DNA of 64,000 bases from Salinisphaera orenii subsp. orenii MK-B5 (GCF_003788635.1 NZ_AYKH01000023.1:62001-126000); one strand, 5' to 3'. Shown: positions 1 through 9,850, counted from the first letter of the stretch. Translations and numbers: made by a program. Notes: generated by a model not told the origin, from the letters alone.

Positions 1-195
1 GATGCGCGGGTGGCACGCCCGTCCGCCGCGGCCCGGGCGCGTTTCGGCGTGGCCAGTGTGGCCGAATGCGCCGCTCTTGCGGCTGCCGCTGCCTGCGGCG
101 GCGATCGCGCGAAGACGCGGCTCCTCGGACCGCGCCGGGCCAGCGCCCGTGCCACCGTGGCTGTCGCCACCGATGCGCCAGAGGACGTACAGTAA
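1..195 (+). CDS. cobE: CobE/CbiG C-terminal domain protein, 3' end only
   Basis: The frame is open from the first base of the window to a TAA at 193-195, so only the last 64 codons are present. The visible stretch FGVASVAECAALAAA followed by a basic segment and ATVAVATDAPE resembles the C-terminal domain shared by CobE and CbiG, where a Gly-Val-x-Ser-Val-Ala-Glu-Ala helix start is typical. CobE is a small accessory protein of the oxygen-dependent cobalamin pathway. Genes for the same pathway follow directly, which supports the call. The 26-base gap to the next gene suggests one transcript. Whether it is free-standing CobE or the end of a longer CbiG cannot be seen. Confidence 0.6.
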   Translation, partial: DARVARPSAAARARFGVASVAECAALAAAAACGGDRAKTRLLGPRRASARATVAVATDAPEDVQ

Positions 196-221
196 CGCTT
201 CGCCCGAGACCACAGGTGCCC

Positions 222-1388
222 ATGGCGGGTCTGAACATCCAGCTCAACGCGGACGAGCGGCCGGCCGTGATCGGCGGCGGCGATCGTGCCGCGGCACGGC
301 CGCTGGCGGCGCTCGCCCGCGCCGGGCTGACCGTGCGTCTGTGCTGCGCCAATCCCGAACCGTGGCTGCGTGATCTGATCGAGAGCCGGGCCATCGACTG
401 GCGCCCACGGCCGGCGACGGCCGCCGACGTGGCCGCCGCGCGACTGGTGATCGCCGCCAGCGCCGAACCGGCATGCGTTCGCGATCTGCGCCGGCTGGCC
501 ACCGACGCCGGCCGGCTGTTCCACGACGCCGTCACCGGCGGCGGCGATTTCGTCTTCGAACCGCCGGAGTCGACGCCCGCCGCGCGCGACGATCCCTGGC
601 AGCATGTCCAGGTCTGTCTGGTCGGCGCCGGCCCCGGCGATCCGGGCCTGCTGACGCTGGACGGCGAGCGCGCCCTGCGCGGCGCCGACGTCGTTCTCTA
701 CGACCGGCTGGTCTCGCCCCGGCTGCTGTCTTGGGCGCCGGCCCACGCGGAGCGTGTGTTCGTCGGCAAGCGCCGAGGTCATCACCATTACCGTCAGCCG
801 GAGCTGAACCGCCACATGATCGCCCTGGCCCGCGCGGGCCGTCGCGTGCTGCGTCTCAAGGGCGGCGATCCGTTCGTGTTCGGGCGCGGCGGCGAGGAGC
901 TGGTCGAACTGGCCGCGGCCGGGGTCGCCACCCGTGCGATCCCGGGCATCACCGCCGGTTCCGGCTGTGCGACCTACGCCGACATCCCGCTGACCCATCG
1001 CGATCACGCCGCCGGCTGCGAATTCCTCACCGCCCACGGCCAGGCCGGCGAGATGCGCCACGACTGGGCCGCGCTGGTGCGCAGCCGGCACACGCTGGTG
1101 ATCTACATGGGGGTAATGGCGCTGACCAATCTCTGTCCGGCGCTGGTGGCGCACGGGATGGATCCAGATACGCCGGCCGCCCTCATCGAGCGCGGTACCA
1201 CGCCGGAACAGCGGGTGCTCACGGGGTCCGTGACCAGCCTGCCTGCCACGGCGCGACGCCATACCGTCACCTCGCCGGCCGTGTTGATCGTGGGTTCGGT
1301 CGTGAGTCTGCGCGAGACGGTGCGCGCCGCGCGTCGCGGTCGCCTGCCCGACCCCGCCGTCGACCATCCGCCCGTACCCCGGGCTTGA
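222..1388 (+). CDS. cobA: Uroporphyrinogen-III C-methyltransferase with shortened CysG-type N-terminus
   Basis: The protein has 388 residues from the ATG at 222. Residues from about 128 onward are a canonical uroporphyrinogen-III methyltransferase: VGAGPGDPGLLTL, YDRLVSP, VFVGKR, LKGGDPFVFGRGGEE, PGITAGSGCATYADIPLTHR and YMGVMAL. It would convert uroporphyrinogen III to precorrin-2 with SAM, the entry to both siroheme and cobalamin. The first 110 residues keep the GGG nucleotide-binding turn of the CysG/Met8 precorrin-2 dehydrogenase, but the dimerisation and chelatase section present in CysG (about 457 residues) is absent. At the place of the catalytic Asp of CysG the sequence reads DAVTGGG, so dehydrogenase and chelatase activity are doubtful. 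It lies between cobE and cbiD, so a cobalamin role is likely. Confidence 0.85.
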   Translation: MAGLNIQLNADERPAVIGGGDRAAARPLAALARAGLTVRLCCANPEPWLRDLIESRAIDWRPRPATAADVAAARLVIAASAEPACVRDLRRLATDAGRLFHDAVTGGGDFVFEPPESTPAARDDPWQHVQVCLVGAGPGDPGLLTLDGERALRGADVVLYDRLVSPRLLSWAPAHAERVFVGKRRGHHHYRQPELNRHMIALARAGRRVLRLKGGDPFVFGRGGEELVELAAAGVATRAIPGITAGSGCATYADIPLTHRDHAAGCEFLTAHGQAGEMRHDWAALVRSRHTLVIYMGVMALTNLCPALVAHGMDPDTPAALIERGTTPEQRVLTGSVTSLPATARRHTVTSPAVLIVGSVVSLRETVRAARRGRLPDPAVDHPPVPRA

Positions 1389-1401
1389 CGCCGCAACGAC
1401 C

Positions 1402-2541
1402 ATGGCGATCCCCATGCGCGAAGAGACCGCAGAGAACGGCGATCGGCCGCTGCGCACCGGCTGGACCACGGGCGCCACGGCCACGGCCGCGGCGATGGCC
1501 GCCGCCTACCAAGTGCTGGCGGATCGCACGCTGGAACGCGTGCATCTGTCGCTGCCGAAAAATCGCGAAGCGGATCTGGACGTTCACGACTGCCGCCTGA
1601 TCACCCCGGGCGTCTGCGCCGAAGCCGGTCTGATCAAGGACGCCGGCGACGATCCGGACGCCACCCACGGCGCTCGGGTCTGGGTCCGGCTGACCCTGAC
1701 CGAGGCCCCCGGCGTCGTCTTCCGGGCCGGCGCCGGTGTGGGCACGGTGACCCGCGCGGGGCTGGCGCTGGCGATCGGCGAGCCGGCGATCAATCCCGTG
1801 CCGCGGCGCATGATCGACGAGCATCTGGCCCGCGTGGCGGCGGAACTGGGCCACACGGGCGGCTTCGACGTGACGGTCGGCGTCGACGACGGCGAAGCGA
1901 TCGCCCAGCGGACCATGAACGCGCGCCTCGGCATCCTCGGCGGGCTGTCGATCCTCGGCACGACGGGCATCGTGCGGCCGTTTTCCTGTGCCGCCTACAT
2001 CGCCTCCATCCACCAGTCCATCGACGTCGCCCGCGCCAACGGCCGCGCCCACGTCGCGGCCTGTACCGGCGCGACCAGCGAAAACGCGATCCAGACCCAC
2101 TACGGTCTGCCGGACATGGCGCTGATCGAGATGGGCGACTTCGCCGGCGCGGTGCTCAAGTATCTGCGCCGCAACCCACTCCCGCAGCTGTCGCTGGTCG
2201 GCGGCTTCGGCAAGTTCAGCAAGCTGGCGACCGGGCGGCTCGACCTGCACAGCCGCCGCGGCGGCGTGGACTTCGATTTCCTGGCCGAGCTCTGCGCGGA
2301 CGGCGGCGCGACGCTGCAGGCCGCGGTGCGCGCCAGCAACACCAGCCTCGAGGCGCTGTCGCACGCGGGCGAGGCCGGCATCGACCTCGATCGCCGCGTG
2401 GCCGAGCGCGCCTGGGAGGTGGCTGCCGGCTATCTGCCCCCCTCGAGCGCGCTGGAGGTCTGGGTGATCGACAAGCCCGGCCGCCTGCTCGCCCGCGCGG
2501 GCCGGCTGGACGTGTCGCTGGCGGATCTCGTCCGCGGCTGA
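1402..2541 (+). CDS. cbiD: Cobalt-precorrin-5B C1-methyltransferase CbiD
   Basis: The 379-residue protein matches CbiD along its length: the N-terminal LRTGWTTGATATAAA, the segment GAGVGTVTRAGLALAIGEPAINPVPRRMI, the central GGLSILGTTGIVRPFS and the SLVGGFGKFSKLA stretch. CbiD performs the C1-methylation linked to loss of the two-carbon fragment during ring contraction. In textbook terms it belongs to the oxygen-independent pathway, while every other ring enzyme here has the oxygen-dependent type. It therefore probably replaces CobF, an arrangement also known in pseudomonads. The start lies 13 bases after the upstream stop, and an alternative ATG follows four codons later. It converges on cobM with 24 bases between the stops. 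Confidence 0.95.
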   Translation: MAIPMREETAENGDRPLRTGWTTGATATAAAMAAAYQVLADRTLERVHLSLPKNREADLDVHDCRLITPGVCAEAGLIKDAGDDPDATHGARVWVRLTLTEAPGVVFRAGAGVGTVTRAGLALAIGEPAINPVPRRMIDEHLARVAAELGHTGGFDVTVGVDDGEAIAQRTMNARLGILGGLSILGTTGIVRPFSCAAYIASIHQSIDVARANGRAHVAACTGATSENAIQTHYGLPDMALIEMGDFAGAVLKYLRRNPLPQLSLVGGFGKFSKLATGRLDLHSRRGGVDFDFLAELCADGGATLQAAVRASNTSLEALSHAGEAGIDLDRRVAERAWEVAAGYLPPSSALEVWVIDKPGRLLARAGRLDVSLADLVRG

Positions 2542-2565
2542 GCCGTTTACCGCGCGCGTCGGTCG

Positions 2566-3339
2566 TCAGTCCTCGCTGGCCCAGCGGTACTGGCTGACGT
2601 GTGCGGGGTCGTAGAGGGCGCTGTCGCGGAAGACGCCGCTGTCCAGCGCCCCCAACACCCGGCCGACGAAGATGATGGCGCTGCGGCGCGCGGGCAGGCC
2701 CGCCGCGGCTTCAACGAGCGCATCCAGCCGGGCGCGGACGACGCGCTCCTCGGCCCAGGAGGCACGCTGCACGATCGCCGCCGGACAGTCGTCGCCGTAA
2801 TACGGTCGCAGCCGCGCGACCACATCCTCGACGGCCTGCAGCGACAGATGCACCGCCAGCGTCGCGCGACTGGCGGCAAACGCTTCGAGCGTCTCGCCCG
2901 GCGGCATGGCCGAGGCGCGGCCCTGGGTCCGGGTCAGAACCAGCGACTGCCCCACCTCGGGCACGGTCAGCTCCTGGCCGAGCGCCGCCGCGGCGGCGGC
3001 GAACGCCGGCACGCCGGGCGTCAGCGTGTAGTCGATGCCCGCCGCGCACAGACGCCGCAGCTGTTCGGCCAGGGCGCTGTAGACGGCCAGATCCCCCGAG
3101 TGCAGCCGGGCGACGTCGTGCCCGGCGGCGGTGGCCTCGCGAATACGGTCGATGATCTCGTCGAGCGCCATGCCGGCGGTGTTGATCGCCGCCACGCCGG
3201 TCGGCAGATGCGCCAGCACGCCGTCCGGAACCAGCGACCCGGCGTACAGGCACAGGCCGCAGGACGCGATGCGATCGCGCCCGCGCAGCGTGAGCAGATC
3301 GGCCGCGCCCGGACCGGCGCCGATGAAGTGCACGGTCAT
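2566..3339 (-). CDS. cobM: Precorrin-4 C11-methyltransferase
   Basis: This 257-residue SAM-dependent methyltransferase of the tetrapyrrole-methylase fold begins [20 protein letters not shown]. It continues with the CobM/CbiF features [41 protein letters not shown] and the C-terminal IIFVGRVL. It would methylate precorrin-4 at C11 to give precorrin-5. The ATG at 3339 overlaps the stop of cobL in an ATGA arrangement, which implies coupled translation. An upstream GTG at 3369 is in frame but would add only a low-complexity start inside cobL. The gene is the last of the minus-strand cobL-cobM pair. Confidence 0.95.
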   Translation of the reverse strand: MTVHFIGAGPGAADLLTLRGRDRIASCGLCLYAGSLVPDGVLAHLPTGVAAINTAGMALDEIIDRIREATAAGHDVARLHSGDLAVYSALAEQLRRLCAAGIDYTLTPGVPAFAAAAAALGQELTVPEVGQSLVLTRTQGRASAMPPGETLEAFAASRATLAVHLSLQAVEDVVARLRPYYGDDCPAAIVQRASWAEERVVRARLDALVEAAAGLPARRSAIIFVGRVLGALDSGVFRDSALYDPAHVSQYRWASED

Positions 3340-4598
3340 GCGTTGTCGTCCGTGTCGTCGATGTTGCACCAGAGCGTGATCGGGCGCAGCGCGCGCCAGC
3401 CGGCGAAACCGCCTAGCGGTTCGGCGCGGCTGACCGCGATGCGACGCAGGCTGCCGCCGCTGTCGGCGTGCAGCGCGGCGAGCGCGGCATCGCCCTCGAC
3501 GGTCACGCTGCTGGCCACGATCCGCCCGCCCGGCGCCAGCGCGTCCCGACAGCGGGCCACCAGCCCCGGTTCGGTCAAGCCGCCGCCGATGAACACGGCG
3601 TTCGGCGTACTAAGCCCCGCGAGCGCATCCGGTGCGCGCCCGGCCACGGTATCGAGCGCGGGCACGCCGAGCGCCTCGGCGTTGGCCCGGACCCGGTCGA
3701 GGCGGTCGGCCCGGGCCTCGATCGCCACCGCGTGGTTGCTGCGGTCGCTAAGCATCCACTCGATAGCGATCGCACCCGAGCCCGCGCCGATATCCCACAG
3801 AGTCTCGTTCTGGCCGGGTGCGAGCAGTGCCAGGATCGCGGCGCGGACCTCGCGCTTGCTGATCTGGCCGTCGTGGGCGAACAGCCCCTCGGGCCGGCCG
3901 GGCGTCCGGCCGAGGGCCCGCGTACCGGGGGCGGCGACACAGCGCACCGCGATGGTGTTCAGGGCCTCGGTCTCGGCGGTGGCCCAGCTCTCGGCGTGGC
4001 CGTCGACACGCCGCTCGGCGTCGCCGCCCAGATGGGCGAGCACGCTCAGCTGCGACGGGCCGAAACCCTGCGCCGTGAGCCAGGCGGCCAGCCGGGCGGC
4101 GGTATGGCCGTCCCAGGACAGCAGCAGCAGGCGGGCGCCGTCATGCAGCGCCGGGCGCACGCGCGAGAGCCGGCGGCCGTGGACCGACAGGCAGGTGACG
4201 TCCTGCAGCGCCCAGCCCATGCGTGCCGCGGCCAGCGAGAACGCCGAAGGCTGCGGCCATACCCGCATGCGGTCGGCGGGCACGTGGCGTGCGAGCGTGG
4301 CACCGACGCCGTACCAGAAGGGATCGCCGCTGGCCAGCACCGCCACTGCAGTACCGCGCCGGGCGAGGATGGCATCGATGCCCTGGCTCAGCGGCGACGG
4401 CCAGACCATGCGCCGGCCGCGCACCGAGTTCGGGAGCAGGGCCAGATGGCGCGCACCGCCGACCACGAGTTCCGCCTCCTGCAGCGCGCGTCGGGCCGGC
4501 TCGGGCACGCCGGACCAGCCGTCGAGGCCGATGCCCACCACCGACAGCCACGGCGTCTGGACTTGATCGGCGTGGACGCTGCACATTAGCCGGCCCAT
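3336..4598 (-). CDS. cobL: Precorrin-6Y C5,15-methyltransferase (decarboxylating), CbiE-CbiT fusion
   Basis: The 420-residue protein is a fusion. Residues 15 to about 215 are a CbiE-type tetrapyrrole methylase ([49 protein letters not shown]). Residues about 235 to 400 are a CbiT-type class I methyltransferase ([38 protein letters not shown]). Together they methylate precorrin-6B at C5 and C15 and remove the C12 acetate carboxyl. Two starts are possible, 4598 and an in-frame ATG at 4586. The longer is given without a convincing ribosome binding site for either. It is divergent from cobK with almost no intergenic space, so its promoter must lie inside cobK or nearby coding DNA. Confidence 0.95.
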   Translation of the reverse strand: MGRLMCSVHADQVQTPWLSVVGIGLDGWSGVPEPARRALQEAELVVGGARHLALLPNSVRGRRMVWPSPLSQGIDAILARRGTAVAVLASGDPFWYGVGATLARHVPADRMRVWPQPSAFSLAAARMGWALQDVTCLSVHGRRLSRVRPALHDGARLLLLSWDGHTAARLAAWLTAQGFGPSQLSVLAHLGGDAERRVDGHAESWATAETEALNTIAVRCVAAPGTRALGRTPGRPEGLFAHDGQISKREVRAAILALLAPGQNETLWDIGAGSGAIAIEWMLSDRSNHAVAIEARADRLDRVRANAEALGVPALDTVAGRAPDALAGLSTPNAVFIGGGLTEPGLVARCRDALAPGGRIVASSVTVEGDAALAALHADSGGSLRRIAVSRAEPLGGFAGWRALRPITLWCNIDDTDDNA

Positions 4599-4621
4599 CC
4601 GATATGACGAGCGTTGTCTCG

Positions 4622-5371
4622 ATGAAACTGCTGCTGCTCGGCGGTACCCGCGAGGCCCGCCTGCTGGCCGAGCGTCTGGCGGTGCGGCCCGGCGTCGAGG
4701 CCACCCTGTCGCTGGCCGGCGCGACCCGCCGGCCGGCCGCTTCGCCGCTGGCCACGCGGGTGGGCGGCTTCGGCGGCATCGACGGGCTTGCCGCCTATCT
4801 GGAACGCCACGCGATCGACCGGGTGATCGATGCCACCCACCCGTTCGCGGCGGCCATGTCGCACCACGCCGCGATCGCCTGTCGCCGCTGCGGGGTCGCC
4901 CTCTGGCGCCTGGCGCGTCCGCCCTGGCGCCCGGGTGCGGAGGACGACTGGATTCACGTCGCCGACCTGACAGCGGCGTCCGCGTGCCTCGACGACCTCG
5001 GCCGTCGCGTGTTTCTGACCGTTGGGGCGCGCAGCCTCGGCCCGTTCGCCGATGCGCCCGGCCGCTTCTGGCTGGTGCGCAGCATCGACCCGCCCGAGCC
5101 GCCGCCGGCGTTCGATGACTGGCGCCTGATCACTGCCCGCGGCCCGTTCACTGTGGCTGACGAAAGCGCGCTGCTGGCCCGCCATGCCATCGACGTGCTG
5201 GTCACCAAGAACAGCGGCGCGCCGGCGATGCGGGCCAAGCTCGATGCGGCCCGACAGCGCGGCGTGCGCGTGGTGATGGTCGAGCGCCCCGCCCTGCCCG
5301 CGGCGGACGCGGTCTTCGCCACGGTCGATGCCGCCTGCGCGGCGCTTTCCGACCAGGCCGGGCATCAGTAG
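4622..5371 (+). CDS. cobK: Precorrin-6A reductase
   Basis: The protein from the ATG at 4622 has 249 residues and starts MKLLLLGGTREARLLAERL, the nucleotide-binding start of CobK/CbiJ. Other family features are VIDATHPFAAAMS, VFLTVGARSL, ITARGPFT and the C-terminal LVTKNSGAPAMRAKLDAAR. It would reduce precorrin-6A to dihydro-precorrin-6 with NADPH. An ATG at 4604 would add six residues. The longer open frame upstream lies within cobL and is rejected. The gene is a single plus-strand island between cobL and cobJ, overlapping the 3' end of convergent cobJ by seven bases. Confidence 0.93.
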   Translation: MKLLLLGGTREARLLAERLAVRPGVEATLSLAGATRRPAASPLATRVGGFGGIDGLAAYLERHAIDRVIDATHPFAAAMSHHAAIACRRCGVALWRLARPPWRPGAEDDWIHVADLTAASACLDDLGRRVFLTVGARSLGPFADAPGRFWLVRSIDPPEPPPAFDDWRLITARGPFTVADESALLARHAIDVLVTKNSGAPAMRAKLDAARQRGVRVVMVERPALPAADAVFATVDAACAALSDQAGHQ

Positions 5372-6144
5372 TCCGCCGGGTACAGGCGCGGTGTGTAGAC
5401 GCGGGGTCGGCCGTCGGCCGCGGCGATCACCCGCGTGGTGCTGGCACCGACGATGACCAGCGTGCGCATGTCCGCCGCGGCCGGGTCGAAACGGGCCAGG
5501 TCGGTGATCGTCAGGGCCTCGTCGGCCCGGCCGACGGCGGTGCCGAGCACCACCGGGGTGGCCGGGGCGCGATGCGCGGCCACGGCCTCGATCGCCGCGC
5601 CGAGCTGCCACGGCCGGGCGCGCGATATCGGGTTGTAGAAGGCCAGCGCGAAATCGGCCTCGGCGGCCAGACGTACACGCCGCTCGATCACGGCCCAGGG
5701 CTTGAGGTTGTCGGACAGCGAGATCACGCAGAAGTCGTTGCCGAGCGGCGCGCCGGCGCGGGCGGCGACCGCCTGGATCGCCGATACCGCGGGGGTGACG
5801 CGGATCTCGACCGCGGCCCAGCGTTCGTGATCGGCCCGTTCGAGGGTCTCCCAGACCGCGGCGGCCATGGCGAAGATGCCCGGGTCGCCGCCGGAGATGA
5901 CGGCGACGCGCGCGCCGCTCGCCGCCAGATCGAGCGCGTGGGCCGCGCGCGCGGTCTCCTCGCGATTGTCCGAGACGTGCCGGCGCTGGCCGCTGTCGGC
6001 GACGCGCTCGACATACCGCTCGTAGCCCACCAGATCGGTCGCGGCGGCGATCACCGCACTCGTTTCGGGCGTCATCCACGCCGAATCGCCGGGGCCGGTG
6101 CCCACGACCGCGAGCCAGCCGCCCTCGCCCACCACGGCGCTCAT
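5365..6144 (-). CDS. cobJ: Precorrin-3B C17-methyltransferase
   Basis: The 259-residue protein has the CobJ/CbiH pattern: VVGTGPGDSAWMTPE near the start, DLVGYERYV, VISGGDPGIFAMA, TPAVSAIQAVAARAGAPLGNDF, ISLSDNLKPW and AFYNPISRARPWQL. It methylates C17 and drives ring contraction of precorrin-3B to precorrin-4. The start codon overlaps the stop of cobI in an ATGA junction, placing it in the minus-strand unit cobG-cobH-cobI-cobJ. No fused extra domain is present, unlike the cobIJ fusions of some bacteria. Confidence 0.95.
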   Translation of the reverse strand: MSAVVGEGGWLAVVGTGPGDSAWMTPETSAVIAAATDLVGYERYVERVADSGQRRHVSDNREETARAAHALDLAASGARVAVISGGDPGIFAMAAAVWETLERADHERWAAVEIRVTPAVSAIQAVAARAGAPLGNDFCVISLSDNLKPWAVIERRVRLAAEADFALAFYNPISRARPWQLGAAIEAVAAHRAPATPVVLGTAVGRADEALTITDLARFDPAAADMRTLVIVGASTTRVIAAADGRPRVYTPRLYPADY

Positions 6145-6869
6145 ACCCGCTGGCCCGTGCCCGGCAGCAGGACCATGGAGAAATACGGCGCCGGCCCGTC
6201 CGGGGCCTCGGACAGCGGCATGACGCGTTCGCCGCCCTGGCTGGCGCGCTCGACGTACCAGGCGCGGTCCGTGGCGCCGAGGGCATCGAGTGCGGCGCGG
6301 ATCCGCGGCAGGTTGCGGCCGACCTTCATCACCACCGCGGCCTGGGCCAGCGCGAGGCTGTCGCGCAGCGCCGCGTCTGGCAGCGTGCCGGGAATCACCG
6401 TGAGGATGTCGTCGCGCATGGCGATCGGCCGCGGCAGCCGGCCGGCGCCGGCGAGCATGGCCGGTACGCCCGGCACCACCTCGCAGGGCAGGCGCTCGCG
6501 CAGGCGCAGGAAGATATGCATGAACGAGCCGTAGAAGAACGGGTCGCCTTCGGAGAGCACGGCCACCGAGCGGCCCGCGGCCACATGGGCGGCGACCTGC
6601 TCGGCCGATTCATCGAAGAAGCCCTCGATCTGCTCGCGGTAGGCGTCGCAGTGATGCGACAGCTGCGTGGTCACCGGATAGACCATGGGCAGCATGACGT
6701 GATCGTCGCGCAGATAGTCCCGCGCGGCCGTCAGCGCGTTGCCCGCCCCTGCCCGCTTGCAGAAATAGGCGACGACGGTGCTGCGCCCGAGCGCGCGCAC
6801 GGCCTTGACGGTCATCAGTTCCGGATCGCCGGGGCCCGTGCCGACGCCGTAGACCGTGGCTCGGCTCAT
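6141..6869 (-). CDS. cobI: Precorrin-2 C20-methyltransferase
   Basis: From the ATG at 6869 the protein has 242 residues: [66 protein letters not shown] and YFSMVLLPG. These are CobI/CbiL signatures of the tetrapyrrole methylase fold. It methylates precorrin-2 at C20 to precorrin-3A, the substrate of CobG encoded two genes upstream. The start overlaps the stop of cobH by four bases (ATGA) and the stop overlaps cobJ in the same way, so translation of the three genes is probably coupled. A longer frame upstream lies within cobH and is not used. Confidence 0.95.
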   Translation of the reverse strand: MSRATVYGVGTGPGDPELMTVKAVRALGRSTVVAYFCKRAGAGNALTAARDYLRDDHVMLPMVYPVTTQLSHHCDAYREQIEGFFDESAEQVAAHVAAGRSVAVLSEGDPFFYGSFMHIFLRLRERLPCEVVPGVPAMLAGAGRLPRPIAMRDDILTVIPGTLPDAALRDSLALAQAAVVMKVGRNLPRIRAALDALGATDRAWYVERASQGGERVMPLSEAPDGPAPYFSMVLLPGTGQRV

Positions 6870-7510
6870 AGCGCCTCGCTGGCCAGGGCATTGACCGCGG
6901 CGGCGGCCATGGCGCTGCCGCCGCGGCGCCCGAACAGCGTCAGGTAGTCCAGGCCGAGCGCCTGCGCGGCCAGCGCCTCCTTGCTCTCGATGGCGCCGAC
7001 GAAACCCACTGGCAGGCCGATGACCGCGGCCGGCCGCGGCGCGCCCGCGGCGATGAGCTCGAGCAGATGAAACAGCGCCGTCGGCGCGTTGCCGATGGCG
7101 ACCACGGCGCCGTCGAGATTGTCGCCCCAGAGTTCCAGCGCCGCGGCCGTGCGCGTGTTGCCGATCGAGCGCGCGAGCGTCGGCGTGTCGGGGTCGCGCA
7201 GCGTGCATACGACGGCGTTGTCGGCGGGCAGGCGCCGGCGGGTGACGCCGTGGGCGACCATCTCGCTGTCGCAGAGAATCGGCGCACCGGCCTGCAGCGC
7301 GGTGCGCGCCGCGGCGGCGACGCCCGCGGAATGGCGCAGGTCCGCCGCCAGGTCGGTCTGGCCGCAGGCGTGGATCATGCGAATGGCCACGTTGCGCAGG
7401 TCCGGGGCCAGCCCGTCCAGATCGGCCTCGGCCTCGATGATGGCGAAGGACTTTTCGTAAATGGCCCGCCCGTCGCGGATGTAGTCGTAGTCGACGTGTT
7501 GTTCACTCAC
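6866..7510 (-). CDS. cobH: Precorrin-8X methylmutase
   Basis: The 214-residue protein carries the CobH/CbiC features: [63 protein letters not shown] and [15 protein letters not shown]. It moves the methyl group from C11 to C12, turning precorrin-8X into hydrogenobyrinate. The catalytic His of the family fits the IHACGQ motif near residue 47. The start lies within the last eight bases of cobG and the stop overlaps cobI, continuing the tight cobG-H-I-J unit. Confidence 0.95.
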   Translation of the reverse strand: MSEQHVDYDYIRDGRAIYEKSFAIIEAEADLDGLAPDLRNVAIRMIHACGQTDLAADLRHSAGVAAAARTALQAGAPILCDSEMVAHGVTRRRLPADNAVVCTLRDPDTPTLARSIGNTRTAAALELWGDNLDGAVVAIGNAPTALFHLLELIAAGAPRPAAVIGLPVGFVGAIESKEALAAQALGLDYLTLFGRRGGSAMAAAAVNALASEAL

Positions 7511-8888
7511 CTGCGATTTCCGCCTCGCTCAGTTCAAGTAATCGTTGCCGGCCCAGGCGCCGGAACACGGCCAGCGGCGTCTCGCCGTCCTGCCGCTGGG
7601 CGACGTGGATGCGTTCCAGCGCCGCCAGGCGCGACCCGGCTGCCGCGACCGCCAGCTCTGTCCACAGCGGCGGCTCGTCCGGCGCTCCGGCGACCACCAC
7701 ATCGTAGCCGCCGGCGCGTCCCACGAGGGTGACCGCTGCCGGCCGGCGATGGGCGCAGCCCTTGGCACAGCCGGATACGTGCAGCCCGACCTCACCGGCG
7801 CCGGCCACGGTCGGCGCCCGTGCCGCCAGCGCCAGCGCGTCCGCGCGGGTGGCGGTCGTGGCCTGCGCGCAGCCGCCGCGACCGATGCAGGCCGCCAGCC
7901 CCAGGCGCGGATCGCCGGGGGTATCCAGGGCGCCGGCCGCGCGCAGAGCCGCGCTGTCGTTGGCGTCCGCGGCAGGCAGCAGCACCCGGCGGTCCGGCAG
8001 CAGCCGCAGATGCTCGCCGCGACGCGCCAGGCCGTCGGCGATCGTCTCCAGCGCGTCGGCGCCGATGCGCCCGAACGCAAAGGCGATCACGTGGCCCAGC
8101 CCGTCATGGTACCCCAGAATCGGCGGGCCGCCGGCCCGAGGCGCCGACCGAGACTCATTCGCCCGCGGCGGCGGGCAGGCCTCGGCCAGCCTTTGCGCGC
8201 CGTCGCGGGCGAGCAGATCACGCATGCGCCGGGGCGCCGGCGCCCCGGCGGTCTGCGCGGCGGCGAACCGATCGATGAGCGCGGTGACCGCGGCGGTGAG
8301 CGCGTTGGCCTGCCAGCAGCCCAGGCTCGTGGCCGAGGCGCGGCTGCCGGCCACCGCCAGCCGCCAGTGCGTGCCATCCAGCGCATCCAGGCGTATATCC
8401 GCATGCACCTCGGGAACGCCGAGGCGCCCGCCGCCGTCGATGGCGACGGCGAACTTGTCCGGCAGATCCAGCGTCGCATCGCGCCCGCTGAGTGCGGCAT
8501 GCAGTCGCTGATGGACCGTCATCGCGTCCGCGATCGCCGCGGTGTCGATATCGGTGGCCGGCGAGATGATTTGATCGGGCAGCGCCGCGGTGGTCTCGTC
8601 CTCCATCCAGCCGGCTGCGCGCAGGGCCGCCGTGGTGGCGTCGGGATCGCGTATGCCGCGCAGTTCGAGCTTGGCCCGCCGGGTGAGCAGAACCGCGCCG
8701 TCCGCGTGACGCCGGGCGATGGCCGAGAGCCGGCGCAGCGCCGGCCCGTCCACACGCGCTTCCGGCGGCCGCAGACGCAACAGCCATCCGTCCGCCGCGG
8801 CCATCGGCCGCAGCGCGCTGGGACACCAGCCGCGACGCCGGTCGGCCGGGTCGGCGGCGGGCGATGTCGGTGGTAGTGTTCGCGTCAT
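7503..8888 (-). CDS. cobG: Precorrin-3B synthase (iron-sulfur protein)
   Basis: The 461-residue protein begins [11 protein letters not shown] and belongs to the nitrite/sulfite reductase-like CobG family. A C-terminal cluster motif CIGRGGC followed about 38 residues later by CAKGC provides the four cysteines for a [4Fe-4S] centre near siroheme-type folds. CobG hydroxylates C20 of precorrin-3A with molecular oxygen, so it marks the oxygen-dependent cobalamin route. An ATG at 8897 is a close alternative start, and a GGAG lies just upstream of 8888. Much longer in-frame sequence upstream runs antisense through bluB and is not coding. It heads the cobG-cobH-cobI-cobJ unit and is divergent from bluB. 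Confidence 0.92.
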   Translation of the reverse strand: MTRTLPPTSPAADPADRRRGWCPSALRPMAAADGWLLRLRPPEARVDGPALRRLSAIARRHADGAVLLTRRAKLELRGIRDPDATTAALRAAGWMEDETTAALPDQIISPATDIDTAAIADAMTVHQRLHAALSGRDATLDLPDKFAVAIDGGGRLGVPEVHADIRLDALDGTHWRLAVAGSRASATSLGCWQANALTAAVTALIDRFAAAQTAGAPAPRRMRDLLARDGAQRLAEACPPPRANESRSAPRAGGPPILGYHDGLGHVIAFAFGRIGADALETIADGLARRGEHLRLLPDRRVLLPAADANDSAALRAAGALDTPGDPRLGLAACIGRGGCAQATTATRADALALAARAPTVAGAGEVGLHVSGCAKGCAHRRPAAVTLVGRAGGYDVVVAGAPDEPPLWTELAVAAAGSRLAALERIHVAQRQDGETPLAVFRRLGRQRLLELSEAEIAGE

Positions 8889-9038
8889 GGTCTCCATCCC
8901 GCAGCGGCTGCGCCTATCGCCCGAGGCGGCCGCGAGGCGCAGAGCCTTGCAAAGGCGGCCCGGCGAATTCAAACCGATGGGCTGGTGTAGCCTGTGCGCT
9001 TCGAGCCGTGAATTGCCAAGCGTGCCGCGACAACGCCC

Positions 9039-9710
9039 ATGACCGAGACCCGCGATTCCCATCGTTACAGTCAGCCGGAGCTGGATGCCGTCTACCGCGT
9101 GATCGCCGAGCGGCGCGATATGCGTCATTTCATCGACGCTCCGGTCGATGCCGATGTGCTCCGGCGGCTGCTTGCCGCCGCCCACTACGCGCCCAGCGTC
9201 GGTTACATGCAACCCTGGCGTTTCATCCGTGTCTGCAGCCCAGCGCTGCGGCGGGCGCTGCACGACGAGGTCGAGGCCGAGCGTCTGCGCACCGCCGAGA
9301 TCATGGGGCCACGCAAGCAGGCCTTCATGCAGCTCAAGGTCGAAGGTATCCGCGACTGCGGCGAGCTGCTCGTCGTCGCCCTGACCGACGGTCGCGAGCG
9401 GCATGTGTTCGGTCGCCGGACGCTGCCCGAGATGGATCTGGCCTCGGCGGCCTGTGCGATCCAGAATCTCTGGCTGGCGGCGCGCGCCGAGGGGCTCGGC
9501 GTGGGCTGGGTGTCGATGTTCGACCCGGCCGCGCTCGTCGATCTGCTGTCGATGCCCGACGGCGCGCACCCGATCGCCATCCTCTGCCTCGGCCATGTGC
9601 GCGAGTTCTACGACCGGCCGATGCTGGAAGCCGAGGGCTGGGCGGATCGTCTTTCGCTGGACGCGCTGATCGGCATCGACGGCTGGCCAAGCACGCCCGA
9701 CGCGGAGTGA
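9039..9710 (+). CDS. bluB: 5,6-dimethylbenzimidazole synthase
   Basis: The 223-residue flavoprotein of the nitroreductase fold has BluB landmarks: [27 protein letters not shown] near residue 55, [48 protein letters not shown]-type sequence and [15 protein letters not shown]. BluB cleaves reduced FMN with oxygen to make the lower ligand of cobalamin. It is divergent from cobG across 150 bases that probably hold both promoters. I searched that gap for a cobalamin riboswitch and saw no convincing B12 box. Its presence supports aerobic production of true cobalamin, not pseudo-cobalamin. Confidence 0.95.
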   Translation: MTETRDSHRYSQPELDAVYRVIAERRDMRHFIDAPVDADVLRRLLAAAHYAPSVGYMQPWRFIRVCSPALRRALHDEVEAERLRTAEIMGPRKQAFMQLKVEGIRDCGELLVVALTDGRERHVFGRRTLPEMDLASAACAIQNLWLAARAEGLGVGWVSMFDPAALVDLLSMPDGAHPIAILCLGHVREFYDRPMLEAEGWADRLSLDALIGIDGWPSTPDAE

Positions 9711-9850
9711 CCGCTCACCCGGCTCGGGCAGCTAACGCGCCACCGCCCTGCTCAAGTCGTGCCAGTAGCCTCGTGAACGTTATGTTGCCGGTGGCGCGGC
9801 CGCGATCCGAGCCCATCGCGACGGTGTGATGCCTGCATGAGGCGCCGGCG

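Noticed and set aside
2599-4566. Long plus-strand frame of 655 codons
   Set aside because: It is antisense to cobM and cobL, has Arg/Gln/His-rich composition and no motif. It is a product of high GC content.
8889-9038. Cobalamin riboswitch between cobG and bluB
   Set aside because: I looked for the B12 box and the conserved core on both strands and did not find them.
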